This document shows positions 7,172 through 15,712 of a stretch of DNA of 64,000 bases, piece after piece. Location of the stretch: positions 828,501-892,500 of the forward strand of contig CCMO02000002.1 in assembly GCA_000751295.2 (NCBI GenBank). The letters are read 5' to 3'. The first letter of the stretch is position 1. The number at the start of each line of letters is the position of its first letter. Origin of the DNA: a bacterium YEK0313 (GTDB lineage Bacteria > Pseudomonadota > Alphaproteobacteria > Rhizobiales > Phreatobacteraceae). Under the pieces are notes generated by a model that saw only the letters and a program-made list of their open reading frames with translations, had not been told where the DNA came from and made no database searches. Position numbers and translations under genes: made by a program.

Positions 7172-8773
7172 ATGGCACAAGGCCCCTTCTCGCGCGGCGT
7201 GATCGCGGCCCCTCACAGCGCGGCAGCCGAAGCCGGCCGCCAGATCTTCGCCGAAGGCGGCAATGCGATCGAGGCGATGATCGCGGCCGCCGCCGCCATC
7301 GCCGCCGTCTATCCGCACATGACCCATGTCGGCGGTGACGGCTTCTGGCTGATCCACGAACCGGGCGGCAAGGTGCGCGGCATCGAGGCCGCCGGCTTTG
7401 CCGGCGAGCGCGCGACCATCCGCGCCTATCGGGACCGCGGCTACGACGAAATGCCGACGCGCGGGCCGCTCGCCGCCCTCACCGTGCCGGGCGCGATCGG
7501 CGGCTGGCGCATGGCCAATGCCATGGCCAAGGCCGCGGGCGGGCGGCTGCCGCGCAGCGTGCTGCTCGAGCCGGCCATGCGGGCTGCCCGCGAGGGCTAT
7601 GCCGTCACCCGCTCGCAGGCGCGGCTGACGGTCGACAAGCTCTACGAACTGAAGGACTGCCCGGGCTTCGCCGACCTGTTCCTCGTCGACGGCAAGGCGC
7701 CGGCTGAAGGCGCCCTGCTGAAACAGCCGCAGCTCGCCGCTTCATTCGACCACATGGCGCGCACCGGTTTCGAGGACGTCTATCGCGGCGACATCGCACG
7801 CGAGCTCGCCAAGGATCTCGAACTGATCGGTTCGCCGGTGACCCGCGCCGATCTGCAGGCCTATTACGCGGTCGAACGCGCGCCGCTGAGCCTCGACCAT
7901 TCCCTGGGCGAGGTGTTCAACATGCCGCCCCCGACCCAGGGGCTCGCCTCGCTGATCATCCTCGGCATCGTCGACCGTCTGGAGGCCATGTACGGGTCGG
8001 TCGCGCCGGAAACGCCCGGCTTCGTCCACCGCATCGTCGAGGCGACAAAACGGGCCTTCATTGTCCGCGACAGCTTCGTCACCGACTTCGATCACCTGGC
8101 CGGCGACCCTCAGGCCTATCTCGCAGAACCCGCGCTGCAGCGCGAGGCGACGGCGGTGAACATGCGCGAGGCCCTGGCCTGGCCGCAGCGCGCGGCCGCC
8201 GGCGACACGATCTGGATGGGCGCGGCCGACGCCGACGGCCGCGTCGTCTCCTATATCCAGTCGATCTATTGGGAGTTCGGCTCGGGCTGCATCTCGCCCT
8301 CGACCGGCTTCCTGATGCAGAACCGCGGCGCAAGCTTCGCCCTGGATCCGAAGGCGCTCAATCCCCTGGAGCCGGGGCGACGGCCGTTCCACACGCTCAA
8401 TCCCGCCCTGGCGCGGCTGAAGGACGGCCGCGTGTTCGGCTACGGCACGATGGGCGGCGAGGGCCAGCCGCAGACGCAGGCCATGGTGTTCGAGCGCCAT
8501 GTCCGCCACGGCGTGCCGCTCGCGGAGGCGCTCGACCGGCCGCGCTGGCTGCTCGGCCGCACCTGGGGCTCGACGGTGACCGGGCTGCGTTTCGAGGACC
8601 GCTTCGACGAGAGCCTCGTCAGGGAGCTGCAGCGGATCGGCCACGCCGCCGATTTCATCGGCGAGAGCTATTCCGACACGATGGGACATGCCGGCGGCGT
8701 GACCTGGTTCCCCGACCAGAGCCTCGATGGTGCGCATGATCCGCGCGCGGACGGCGGCGCGAGCGGCCTCTAG
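7172..8773 (+). CDS. Gamma-glutamyltransferase family protein (N-terminal nucleophile hydrolase)
   Basis: 533-residue member of the gamma-glutamyltransferase family, made as a precursor that cleaves itself to expose a catalytic threonine. The N-terminal half carries AEAGRQIFAEGGNAIEAM and THVGGDGFWLIHEP. The expected nucleophile is the Thr in AAGDTIWMGAADADG (near residue 348), followed by the small-subunit pattern FGSGCISPSTGFLMQNRG. PGRRPFHTLNPAL and GTMGGEGQPQTQ match the glycine-rich substrate loop of the family. No signal peptide is seen, so it is probably cytoplasmic, unlike the periplasmic enzyme of E. coli. It could also be a related acylase. It sits between urea uptake and glnD, which suits amide or peptide nitrogen use. 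Confidence 0.85.
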   Translation: MAQGPFSRGVIAAPHSAAAEAGRQIFAEGGNAIEAMIAAAAAIAAVYPHMTHVGGDGFWLIHEPGGKVRGIEAAGFAGERATIRAYRDRGYDEMPTRGPLAALTVPGAIGGWRMANAMAKAAGGRLPRSVLLEPAMRAAREGYAVTRSQARLTVDKLYELKDCPGFADLFLVDGKAPAEGALLKQPQLAASFDHMARTGFEDVYRGDIARELAKDLELIGSPVTRADLQAYYAVERAPLSLDHSLGEVFNMPPPTQGLASLIILGIVDRLEAMYGSVAPETPGFVHRIVEATKRAFIVRDSFVTDFDHLAGDPQAYLAEPALQREATAVNMREALAWPQRAAAGDTIWMGAADADGRVVSYIQSIYWEFGSGCISPSTGFLMQNRGASFALDPKALNPLEPGRRPFHTLNPALARLKDGRVFGYGTMGGEGQPQTQAMVFERHVRHGVPLAEALDRPRWLLGRTWGSTVTGLRFEDRFDESLVRELQRIGHAADFIGESYSDTMGHAGGVTWFPDQSLDGAHDPRADGGASGL

Positions 8774-8801
8774 CGCCCCGAAACTTGGCGGCACCTCGGG
8801 C

Positions 8802-8820
8802 CCGTGCGAAGTTCGCACGG
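8802..8820 (+). terminator. Hairpin between the ggt-like gene and glnD
   Basis: CCGTGCGA-AGT-TCGCACGG is a perfect 8-bp stem with a three-base loop, 28 bases after the upstream stop. It is followed by GATGCCCCTTCC, which lacks a proper T-run, so any termination would be weak. It overlaps a possible GTG start of glnD at 8804, one reason for preferring the later ATG. Confidence 0.4.
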
Positions 8821-8857
8821 GATGCCCCTTCCTCAGACGCGATCTTCACGAGCAGCG

Positions 8858-11671
8858 ATGGACCAGACGAGCCTCGAAGCCAGCCCGCGCCGCCGCGCCG
8901 CCGACCACGGCCCGCTCGTCGACCCCAAAGCGATCGCCCGCGATCTCGACGCCGTGCGCGTCCATGCCGGCAATTCGCGCGAAGCCCGTGCGGAGGTGGT
9001 GCAGATCCTCAAGCGCCGGCTCGGCGAAGCGCGCAAGACCGCCGAGCAGAGGCTGATCGCCGATGCCGACGGGCGCGCCTGCGCCGAGGCGCTGTCCGGC
9101 TTCCAGGACGACATCATTCGCCTGGCCTATGACTGGGTCGTCTCGCGCCTCTATCCCTCCGACAACCCGTCCTCCGGCGAGCGGATGACGGTGGTCGCCA
9201 CCGGCGGCTATGGCCGCGGCATGCTGGCCCCCGGCTCCGACATCGACCTTCTGTTCCTTTTGCCCTACAAGCAGACTGCCTGGGGCGAGAGCGTCGCCGA
9301 GGCGATCCTCTACTGCCTCTGGGACATGGGCCTGAAGGTCGGCCACGCGACACGTTCGGTCGACGAATGCATCCGCCAGGCGCGGGCCGACCAGACCATC
9401 CGCACGGCGCTGCTCGAGGCGCGCCACATTCTCGGCGACAAGGGCCTGTTCAAGGAGCTGGAACAGCGGTTCGACGCCGAGGTGGTGCGCGGCACCGTGC
9501 CGCAATTCGTCGCCGCCAAGCTCGCCGAACGCGACGAGCGCCATCGCAAGACCGGCCAGTCGCGCTATCTCGTCGAGCCCAACGTCAAGGACGGCAAGGG
9601 CGGCCTGCGCGACCTGCACACCCTGTTCTGGATCGCTCGCTACGCCTACCGGGTGAAGACCGACGAGGAGCTCGCCAGGAAGGGCGTGTTCGACCGGCGC
9701 GAGATGCAGATCTTCCGCCGCTGCGAGAAGTTCCTCTGGACGGTGCGCTGCCACCTGCACTTCCTGACCGGACGGGCGGAGGAGCGGCTGTCCTTCGACC
9801 TGCAGCGCGAGCTGGCACCGCGCCTCGGCTATCGCGGCCATTCGGGCCTGCGCGACGTCGAGCGTTTCATGAAGCACTATTTCCTCATCGCCAAGGATGT
9901 CGGCGACCTCACGGCCATCCTGTGCGCGGAGCTCGAGGAGCGGCACGAGAAACCGGCGCCGGTGCTCGACCGGTTCATGGCCAAGCTCCGGCCGAAATCG
10001 CTGCGGGGCCTGAAGGAGAGCCCGGATTTCCAGATCGACCACGACCGGATCACCGTCTCCGACGGCGAGGCCTTCGCCCGCGACCCGGTCAACCTGATCC
10101 GCATCTTCGCGCTGGCCGACCGCTACAATCTGGCGCTGCATCCCGACGCGATGCGGCTGCTCACGCGGTCGCTGAAGCTGATCGACGACACGCTGCGCCA
10201 CGATCCGACCGCCAACCAGCTGTTCATCTCCATCCTGACCTCGTCGAACAGCGCCGAGGTCGTGCTGCGGCGCATGAACGAGGCCGGCCTGCTCGGCCGC
10301 TTCGTGCCGGATTTCGGCCGGGTCGTGGCGATGATGCAGTTCAACATGTACCACCACTACACGGTGGACGAGCATCTGCTGCGCTGCATCGGCACGCTGC
10401 AGCAGATCGAGCGCGGCGGCGATCCCAATCTCGGCCTCGCCGCCGACCTGATCAAGACGATCCAGCCGCGCAACCGCGACCTTCTCTACATCACGCTGTT
10501 CCTGCACGACATTTCCAAGGGGCGGCCGGAGGATCATTCGATCGCCGGCGCCAAGGTCGCCCGCCGGCTCGGCCCGCGCTTCGGACTGACCAAGGCCGAG
10601 ACCGAAACGGTCGCCTGGCTGGTCGAGAACCACCTGGTCATGTCGACCATCGCCCAGTCGCGCGACCTGAGCGACCGCAAGACCATCGAGACCTTCGCCG
10701 GCGTCGTGCAGTCGCTGGAACGCATGAAGATGCTGCTGATCCTGACCACGGCCGACATCCTGGCGGTCGGGCCGGGCGTCTGGAACGGCTGGAAGAGCCA
10801 GCTCCTGCGCACGCTCTATTACGAGACCGAGCCGGTGGTGACCGGTGGCTTCTCGGAGGTCAACCGGACGCGCCGCGTCGAGATCGCGCAGGAGGAGTTC
10901 CGCCAGGCCGTGCCCACCGCCCTGCCGGAACTCTCAGGCCCGGCCATGGAGAGCTATATCGGCCGGCACTATGCGGCCTACTGGCTGAAGGTCGATCTCG
11001 CCACCAAGATAGAGCATGCGCGCTTCCTGCTCGGCGCCGAGGCGGCCGGCCAGTCGCTGGCGACCCGGGTCGACCTGATCGCCGGCCAGGGCGTGACGCA
11101 TCTCACCGTGCTCGCGCCCGACCACCCGCGGCTCCTGTCGATCATTGCCGGCGCCTGCGCGGCGGCGGGCGCCAATATCATCGGCGCACAGATCTACACG
11201 ACCACCGACGGCCTGGCGCTCGACACCATCTCGATAACCCGCGGGTTCGACCGTGACGAGGACGAGGAGCGGCGTGCCAAGCGCATCGCCGACGGCATCG
11301 AAAAGGCCCTGCGCGGCGAGATCAAGGTGGGCGAGGCGATTGCCGCCGCCCACCGCAAGTCGCCGGCGCGGCATCGCTCGCGCACCTTCCGCATCGCGCC
11401 GGAGGTGGCGATCAACAATACCTGGTCGAACCGCTACACGGTGATCGAGGTGTCCGGGCTCGACCGGCCCGGCCTCCTGCACGACCTGACCGCGGCGCTG
11501 TCGCGCCACAGCCTGAATATCGGCTCGGCCTATGTCGCGACTTTCGGCGAGAAGGCCGTGGACGTGTTCTATGTGACCGACCTGATGGGCGCCAAGATCC
11601 AGACCGCGCAGCGCCAGGCGGCCATCCGCAAGGTGCTGACCAACGTGCTGGAGGACGACGGCGGGCGGTGA
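8858..11671 (+). CDS. glnD: [Protein-PII] uridylyltransferase / uridylyl-removing enzyme GlnD
   Basis: Bifunctional nitrogen sensor that uridylylates PII proteins when glutamine is low and deuridylylates them when it is high. The order of domains is complete: nucleotidyltransferase with GGYGRGMLAPGSDIDLLFLL (about residues 115-135), a helical linker with EPNVKDGKGGLRDLHTLFW, an HD domain with LFLHDISKG (near residue 550), and two C-terminal ACT domains beginning near residues 747 and 862. From MDQTSLEASP the protein is 937 residues, normal for alphaproteobacterial GlnD. An earlier GTG at 8804 would add 18 residues, but it lies inside a hairpin; neither start has a strong ribosome site. It fits functionally with the sigma-54 urt operon nearby. 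Confidence 0.95.
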   Translation: MDQTSLEASPRRRAADHGPLVDPKAIARDLDAVRVHAGNSREARAEVVQILKRRLGEARKTAEQRLIADADGRACAEALSGFQDDIIRLAYDWVVSRLYPSDNPSSGERMTVVATGGYGRGMLAPGSDIDLLFLLPYKQTAWGESVAEAILYCLWDMGLKVGHATRSVDECIRQARADQTIRTALLEARHILGDKGLFKELEQRFDAEVVRGTVPQFVAAKLAERDERHRKTGQSRYLVEPNVKDGKGGLRDLHTLFWIARYAYRVKTDEELARKGVFDRREMQIFRRCEKFLWTVRCHLHFLTGRAEERLSFDLQRELAPRLGYRGHSGLRDVERFMKHYFLIAKDVGDLTAILCAELEERHEKPAPVLDRFMAKLRPKSLRGLKESPDFQIDHDRITVSDGEAFARDPVNLIRIFALADRYNLALHPDAMRLLTRSLKLIDDTLRHDPTANQLFISILTSSNSAEVVLRRMNEAGLLGRFVPDFGRVVAMMQFNMYHHYTVDEHLLRCIGTLQQIERGGDPNLGLAADLIKTIQPRNRDLLYITLFLHDISKGRPEDHSIAGAKVARRLGPRFGLTKAETETVAWLVENHLVMSTIAQSRDLSDRKTIETFAGVVQSLERMKMLLILTTADILAVGPGVWNGWKSQLLRTLYYETEPVVTGGFSEVNRTRRVEIAQEEFRQAVPTALPELSGPAMESYIGRHYAAYWLKVDLATKIEHARFLLGAEAAGQSLATRVDLIAGQGVTHLTVLAPDHPRLLSIIAGACAAAGANIIGAQIYTTTDGLALDTISITRGFDRDEDEERRAKRIADGIEKALRGEIKVGEAIAAAHRKSPARHRSRTFRIAPEVAINNTWSNRYTVIEVSGLDRPGLLHDLTAALSRHSLNIGSAYVATFGEKAVDVFYVTDLMGAKIQTAQRQAAIRKVLTNVLEDDGGR

Positions 11672-11763
11672 CGGGCACCGGCCGACCCATCGCCATCACC
11701 CAGATGCCCGGCACGGCGACATCCGCACCGGACACTGCCATGGGCATACTGGACCGGCCACCG

Positions 11764-12111
11764 TCAAAGATCGGCATATGTGCGGATCCGCTCGCCAACC
11801 AGCGCGATCAGATCCGGCGCTATGCTGCCCAGCTTTTCGGCGTGCGCCGCCTCGATCGTCGCCATCTTAACGGGACGGACGACGCTCGGCGCAGGCAGGC
11901 CGGCCTCTCGATAATGCGCCCCCAGCGGTACATCACCCGCCCATGGCCGGTTGTCGGCGGACGTTATCATCGCGACCCACAACAACGCTCCGTTTTCACC
12001 GATCCGGCCCGCACTCACGACGAGCGCCGGTCGGTGTTGCCTGACGGGCCGATCGGTGTAGGGGAACGGCACTCTGACGATGTCGCCTCGCTCGAAATCA
12101 GAGGTCGGCAT
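11764..12111 (-). CDS. PemK/MazF-family endoribonuclease toxin
   Basis: Toxin of a type II toxin-antitoxin pair, 115 residues from MPTSDFERGDIV. It opens with the family pattern ERGDIVRVPFPYTD, followed by RPALVVS, and ends in the helix LVGERIRTYADL. These features match the PemK/MazF fold, whose members cut single-stranded mRNA at short sequences. The open frame continues upstream to 12180, but that part overlaps the antitoxin. ATG 12111 overlaps the antitoxin stop by 14 bases, the usual coupling. No target specificity can be read from the sequence. Confidence 0.85.
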   Translation of the reverse strand: MPTSDFERGDIVRVPFPYTDRPVRQHRPALVVSAGRIGENGALLWVAMITSADNRPWAGDVPLGAHYREAGLPAPSVVRPVKMATIEAAHAEKLGSIAPDLIALVGERIRTYADL

Positions 12112-12319
12112 AGGCCTTCCTGTCGGCCTCGCCGTCCCATTCGGAAAAGACGCCGAAAGGATCCTCGGCGGGCGGCCCAACCGACGACACCTTGCGGATC
12201 GTCACCTTGTCTCCTTCGATGGAATAGGCGATTTCATCGCCTTCCCGCAGGCGCAATGCCGCGCGGATCGCTTGCGGGATCGTCGTCTGCGCCTTGCTGG
12301 TCAGCTTGCTCGTAATCAT
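12098..12319 (-). CDS. AbrB/MazE-family antitoxin
   Basis: 73-residue partner of the PemK/MazF-type toxin. The N-terminal half, TSKLTSKAQTTIPQAIR followed by LREGDEIAYSIEGDKVTI, is a classic AbrB/SpoVT swapped-hairpin DNA-binding domain. The acidic C-terminal tail (EDPFGVFSEWDGEADRKAY) is the segment that normally blocks the toxin. ATG 12319 is chosen over TTG 12328 because GGAG lies only two bases before the TTG. A perfect palindrome lies 16 bases upstream and is a good candidate for its autoregulatory operator. Confidence 0.85.
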   Translation of the reverse strand: MITSKLTSKAQTTIPQAIRAALRLREGDEIAYSIEGDKVTIRKVSSVGPPAEDPFGVFSEWDGEADRKAYADL

Positions 12320-12334
12320 CGACCGCAACGCTCC

Positions 12335-12351
12335 GTAAGGAATATCCTTAC
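12335..12351. promoter_or_regulatory. Palindromic operator of the AbrB/PemK-type toxin-antitoxin operon
   Basis: GTAAGGA-ATA-TCCTTAC has perfect 7-bp arms around a three-base centre, and its AT-rich content stands out against the GC-rich background. It lies 16-32 bases upstream of the antitoxin ATG on the minus strand, where the promoter must be. AbrB-type antitoxins bind such two-fold symmetric sites to repress their own operon, so an autoregulatory role is likely though inferred. Confidence 0.7.
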
Positions 12352-12446
12352 ATTAGGTGCCGGACGCTCGTTCCGCAATCCCGGAACACACCCGCTCCAT
12401 GCCACCGAAACCGGTCACCGTCGCCTTTCGAACGCGGATCCGCCAC

Positions 12447-12704
12447 TCAATCGAGATAGACGATGTCGATCGTCTCGCCTTCGGCCGCGCGGCGCCGGGC
12501 TTCGAGTTCGGCCTCGATCGCCCCCAGCCGGTCGTGCAGGCGCGCCGCCTCCGCGGCAGGGGCGGACCCGCCCGCATCGGCTTCCAGCAGCACGCGCAGG
12601 GTGCGGACCCGGGCGAGCAGCGCCATCGACAGCGCTTCCGCGATGATGGTCTGGCAGGCGGGATCGCCGGCGTCGGGCGGGTTGCCGGCGGGGCTTGGCG
12701 ACAT
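12447..12704 (-). CDS. Small hypothetical protein with a predicted helical hairpin
   Basis: 85-residue protein that I do not recognise. After a Pro/Gly-rich start it is almost all helix-forming: IIAEALSMALLARVRTLRVL, then an alanine-rich break and LHDRLGAIEAELEARRRAAEG, which reads as a short coiled coil. It ends in TIDIVYLD. It has no cysteines, membrane segment or signal peptide. Coding use fits its neighbours. GGAG lies about eight bases upstream of ATG 12704. It diverges from the penicillin-binding protein gene, and a palindrome lies between them. That this is a real gene is likely but not certain. Confidence 0.5.
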   Translation of the reverse strand: MSPSPAGNPPDAGDPACQTIIAEALSMALLARVRTLRVLLEADAGGSAPAAEAARLHDRLGAIEAELEARRRAAEGETIDIVYLD

Positions 12705-12776
12705 CAGCGGAACTCCGGAACAAGGGCTTGTAGCCGGCTTCGCCTTGCTCGTTTCCTGTCAAAGCCTCCGGAAGCC

Positions 12777-12794
12777 GGTAAATGTCCATTTACC
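12777..12794. promoter_or_regulatory. 18-bp inverted repeat in the divergent region before the PBP1A gene
   Basis: GGTAAATG-TC-CATTTACC is a perfect inverted repeat with 8-bp arms, AT-rich against its surroundings, and followed directly by a TTGACC hexamer (12795-12800) that could be a -35 box, although no convincing -10 follows at the right distance. It lies between the small minus-strand gene (start 12704) and the PBP gene (start 12916), so it could serve either. The binding protein is unknown. Confidence 0.45.
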
Positions 12795-12915
12795 TTGACC
12801 AAGAATGAAACAGTGACGCGAGATCGCCTTAACGCCCCCTTCATTGCGCCCCGATTATTGCGAAGAAGCGGGAAAGGATTGAGGCCCGGAAGGGCCGGGT
12901 GGTGACACGGCAGGC

Positions 12916-15141
12916 ATGGCACGAGGACGAGGCGGCAGAGAACGGATCGAACCGAGCTTCGGGACCGCGCGCGGCGGCATGGACCTGCGCGCCATGCCCG
13001 AGGACCGGCCGGTCGTGGCCGTCGCGGCGCCGGAAAAACCGCCGAAGGCAGCCAAGCCCCGCATCGAACCCGACGACCAGGAGGCCGAGCCGCGCGACAT
13101 GCCACGCAAGCAGCCGAAACGCAGAGCGGGAAGGGCGTCGGCGGCCAAGGAGCCGGCGCCGAAACGCCGCCGCCGCCGCGGCATTTTCGGCCGGCTGGTG
13201 GTCTGGGGACTGACCGCCGCGGTCTGGGGCCTGATCGTCTGCGCCGGCATCGTCGCCTGGTATGCCGCGCGCCTGCCGCCGACCCACACGCTGGAAGTGC
13301 CGCCGCGGCCGCCCAACATCGCCATCGTCGCCGCCGACGGCTCGGAGCTTGCCAATCGCGGCGATACGGGCGGCGCGGCCGTGCAGCTGAAAAGCCTGCC
13401 GCGCCATGTGCCGCAGGCGCTGATCGCCATCGAGGACCGGCGCTTCTATTCGCATTTCGGCCTCGACGTCATCGGCCTTCTGCGCGCGGTGGTCACCAAT
13501 GTCACCAATCGCGGCGTCTCCCAGGGCGGCTCGACGCTGACCCAGCAGCTCGCCAAGAACCTGTTCCTGACGCCCGACCGGACCATGGGGCGCAAGATCC
13601 AGGAGGCGGTGCTCTCGCTCTGGCTGGAAGCCAACTATTCCAAGGACCAGATCCTCGAGCTCTATCTCAACCGCGTCTATTTCGGCGCCGGCGCCTATGG
13701 CATCGAGGCCGCCGCCCGCCGCTACTACGACAAGCCCGCGACGGCGCTGACCCTGCAGGAGGCCGCGACCATTGCCGGCCTCGTCAAGGCGCCCTCGCGC
13801 CTGGCGCCGACACGCAACCCCGAGGCCGCCGCGGCGCGCGCCCAGCTGGTGCTCTCGGCCATGGCCGACCAGGGCTTCATCACCAGCGCCCAGGCGCGCA
13901 CGGCCATCGCCCATCCGGCCCAGGCGAGCCGCACGGCGGCCAGCGGCTCGATCAACTATGTCGCCGACTGGGTCATGGATCTGCTCGACGACTATGTCGG
14001 CAAGGTGGAGACCGACCTCATCATCGAGACGACCATCGCCGCGCCGCTCCAGCAGGCCGCCGAAAGCGCCCTGAACGACGTGCTCGGCCGCAGCGGCGCC
14101 CGCTACGACGTGCGGCAGGGCGCAGTCGTCGTGCTCGACACCGATGGCGCGGTGCGCGCCCTGGTCGGCGGCCGCGACTATGCGCAGAGCCAGTTCAACC
14201 GCGCGGTGACGGCGCGGCGCCAGCCGGGCTCCTCGTTCAAGGCCTTCGTCTTCCTGAGCGCGCTGGAGCGCGGCATGACGCCGGATACGGTGCGCGTCGA
14301 CGCGCCGGTGGCGATCCAGGGCTGGCGGCCGGAAAACTACACCCGCGACTATCGCGGCGAGGTGACGCTGCAGACGGCGCTCGCCTCCTCGCTCAACACG
14401 GTGGCGGTGCGCCTGACCAGTGAGGTCGGCCCGCGCACGGTCGTCAGGACCGCGCAGCGGCTCGGCATCGGCTCGCCGCTGCAGGCCAATCCGTCGATCG
14501 CCCTCGGCACGTCCGAAGTGACGGTGCTGGAGATGACGGGCGCCTATGTACCTTTCGCCAACGGCGGCAACGGCGTCATCCCGCATGTCATCAACCGCAT
14601 CCGCACCACCAATGGCCGGGTGCTCTACCGGCGCACGCCGGTCAATCCGGGCCGGGTCGTCGAACCGCAATATGTGGCGATGATGAACGCCATGATGCAC
14701 GAGACCACCGTCACCGGCTCGGCCCGCTCGCTGCGCCTGCCAGGCTGGACCGCCGCCGGCAAGACCGGCACGAGCCAGGATTTCCGCGATGCCTGGTTCC
14801 TCGGCTATACCGGCCGCTATGTCGCGGGCGTCTGGCTCGGCAATGACGACGGCCAGCCGACCAAGCGCCTGTCCGGCGGGACGCTGCCGGTCGAGATCTG
14901 GAACCGCGTGATGGCCGAGGCCCATCGCGGCCAGCAGCCGGTGGACCTGCCCGGCAACTGGCGCGCCTATGGCGCGCCCTCGCGCGCCGTGCCGGGCGAG
15001 GTTCTCGACCAGCCGATGGTCATGAACCAGCCGGGCCAGGCGCCGCGCCGCGTCGCGGGCCGGCCGAGCGAGCCCGAGGACCGCGGCGACGTGATCCGGC
15101 CGCCGCCGGGCGGCGGCCTGTTCGAGCGTTTCTTCCGCTAG
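12916..15141 (+). CDS. Class A penicillin-binding protein (PBP1A family)
   Basis: Bifunctional peptidoglycan synthase, 741 residues. A basic, Lys/Arg-rich cytoplasmic N-terminus of about 90 residues (KRRRRRGIFGRL) precedes one transmembrane helix. The glycosyltransferase-51 domain shows EDRRFYSHFGLD and GGSTLTQQLAKN. The transpeptidase domain has the active-site SSFK (about residue 439), the SLN motif in ASSLNTVA, and KTGTS (about residues 616-620). The C-terminus is a Pro/Arg-rich tail ending ERFFR. At 741 residues it is on the short side and appears to lack the extra OB-type domain of larger PBP1A proteins. The start has no strong ribosome site; an in-frame alternative further in would cut into the basic region. 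Confidence 0.92.
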   Translation: MARGRGGRERIEPSFGTARGGMDLRAMPEDRPVVAVAAPEKPPKAAKPRIEPDDQEAEPRDMPRKQPKRRAGRASAAKEPAPKRRRRRGIFGRLVVWGLTAAVWGLIVCAGIVAWYAARLPPTHTLEVPPRPPNIAIVAADGSELANRGDTGGAAVQLKSLPRHVPQALIAIEDRRFYSHFGLDVIGLLRAVVTNVTNRGVSQGGSTLTQQLAKNLFLTPDRTMGRKIQEAVLSLWLEANYSKDQILELYLNRVYFGAGAYGIEAAARRYYDKPATALTLQEAATIAGLVKAPSRLAPTRNPEAAAARAQLVLSAMADQGFITSAQARTAIAHPAQASRTAASGSINYVADWVMDLLDDYVGKVETDLIIETTIAAPLQQAAESALNDVLGRSGARYDVRQGAVVVLDTDGAVRALVGGRDYAQSQFNRAVTARRQPGSSFKAFVFLSALERGMTPDTVRVDAPVAIQGWRPENYTRDYRGEVTLQTALASSLNTVAVRLTSEVGPRTVVRTAQRLGIGSPLQANPSIALGTSEVTVLEMTGAYVPFANGGNGVIPHVINRIRTTNGRVLYRRTPVNPGRVVEPQYVAMMNAMMHETTVTGSARSLRLPGWTAAGKTGTSQDFRDAWFLGYTGRYVAGVWLGNDDGQPTKRLSGGTLPVEIWNRVMAEAHRGQQPVDLPGNWRAYGAPSRAVPGEVLDQPMVMNQPGQAPRRVAGRPSEPEDRGDVIRPPPGGGLFERFFR

Positions 15142-15177
15142 GGCCCTTCGCCGCCTCGCGGCAACGGGAAAGGGCCC
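15141..15177 (+). terminator. Compound hairpin after the PBP gene
   Basis: An outer stem GGGCCCTT (15141-15148) with AAGGGCCC (15170-15177) encloses an inner stem GCCGC-CTC-GCGGC (15150-15162). It begins at the last base of the PBP stop codon. There is no T-run after it (GAGCTTCCC follows), so termination by the intrinsic route is uncertain, but a 3' stabilising or pausing role is plausible. Confidence 0.5.
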
Positions 15178-15334
15178 GAGCTTCCCGTCCGGCGCGGTTT
15201 CGTCATGCGAACGGATGCCGGCTTCGCCCGCAAACGCCATGGGCGCGGGACCCGCACGAGCTGCCCGCGCCTTGCATCCCCCGGCCGGCACCCTACATCG
15301 CGTGTGCCGGCACTGCCTGCGAGGAAGGTTCGCC

Positions 15335-15700
15335 ATGCGCAAGTTCATCTGGTGGGGCACGGGCATAGCGATCGCCTTGTGGTCGATCGTCGCCTATGTC
15401 GCCTATGCACTGGTCGACCTGTTCGGGTCGAGCGCGGCAGGCTACGGCAGCGTGCCCGGCTTCACGCCCGACACCTATTCCTTCGGCTGGTTCGCCGAGG
15501 CGCTGCACAGCCTCGGTCTGTCGGTGGTGCTGCTTGTCTGGCTGGTCGGCACGCTCGGCATCCTGATCGGCGCCGGCATCGGCCATGCCATGACCCGCCG
15601 CCGGCAGGACAGCCTGCCCGGCAAGCGGAGCTGGGGCTCGACCATTCCATCGGGACCGCCGGGCCGGGCCGGCTGGCGCGACCCGCGCGCCCAGCGCTGA
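15335..15700 (+). CDS. Small hypothetical membrane protein
   Basis: 121-residue protein with two hydrophobic segments: GIAIALWSIVAYVAYALVDL near the N-terminus and GLSVVLLVWLVGTLGILIGA in the middle. Between them lies a polar Gly/Ser/Tyr loop (FGSSAAGYGSVPGFTPDTY), and it ends in a basic Arg/Pro-rich tail. The hairpin topology suggests an inner-membrane protein. I do not recognise the family. ATG 15335 has a strong GAGGAAGG eight bases upstream, which decides the start over the longer open frame. It is convergent with maiA, 12 bases away. Confidence 0.65.
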   Translation: MRKFIWWGTGIAIALWSIVAYVAYALVDLFGSSAAGYGSVPGFTPDTYSFGWFAEALHSLGLSVVLLVWLVGTLGILIGAGIGHAMTRRRQDSLPGKRSWGSTIPSGPPGRAGWRDPRAQR

Positions 15701-15712
15701 GGCGAAGCCGCC

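Noticed and set aside
8804..8860. GTG 8804 as the start of glnD
   Set aside because: It lies inside a perfect hairpin and adds residues (RSSHGMPLPQ) with no resemblance to GlnD N-termini.
12777..12794. CtrA binding site before the PBP gene
   Set aside because: The site lacks the TTAA-N7-TTAA pattern; only the two-fold repeat is supported.
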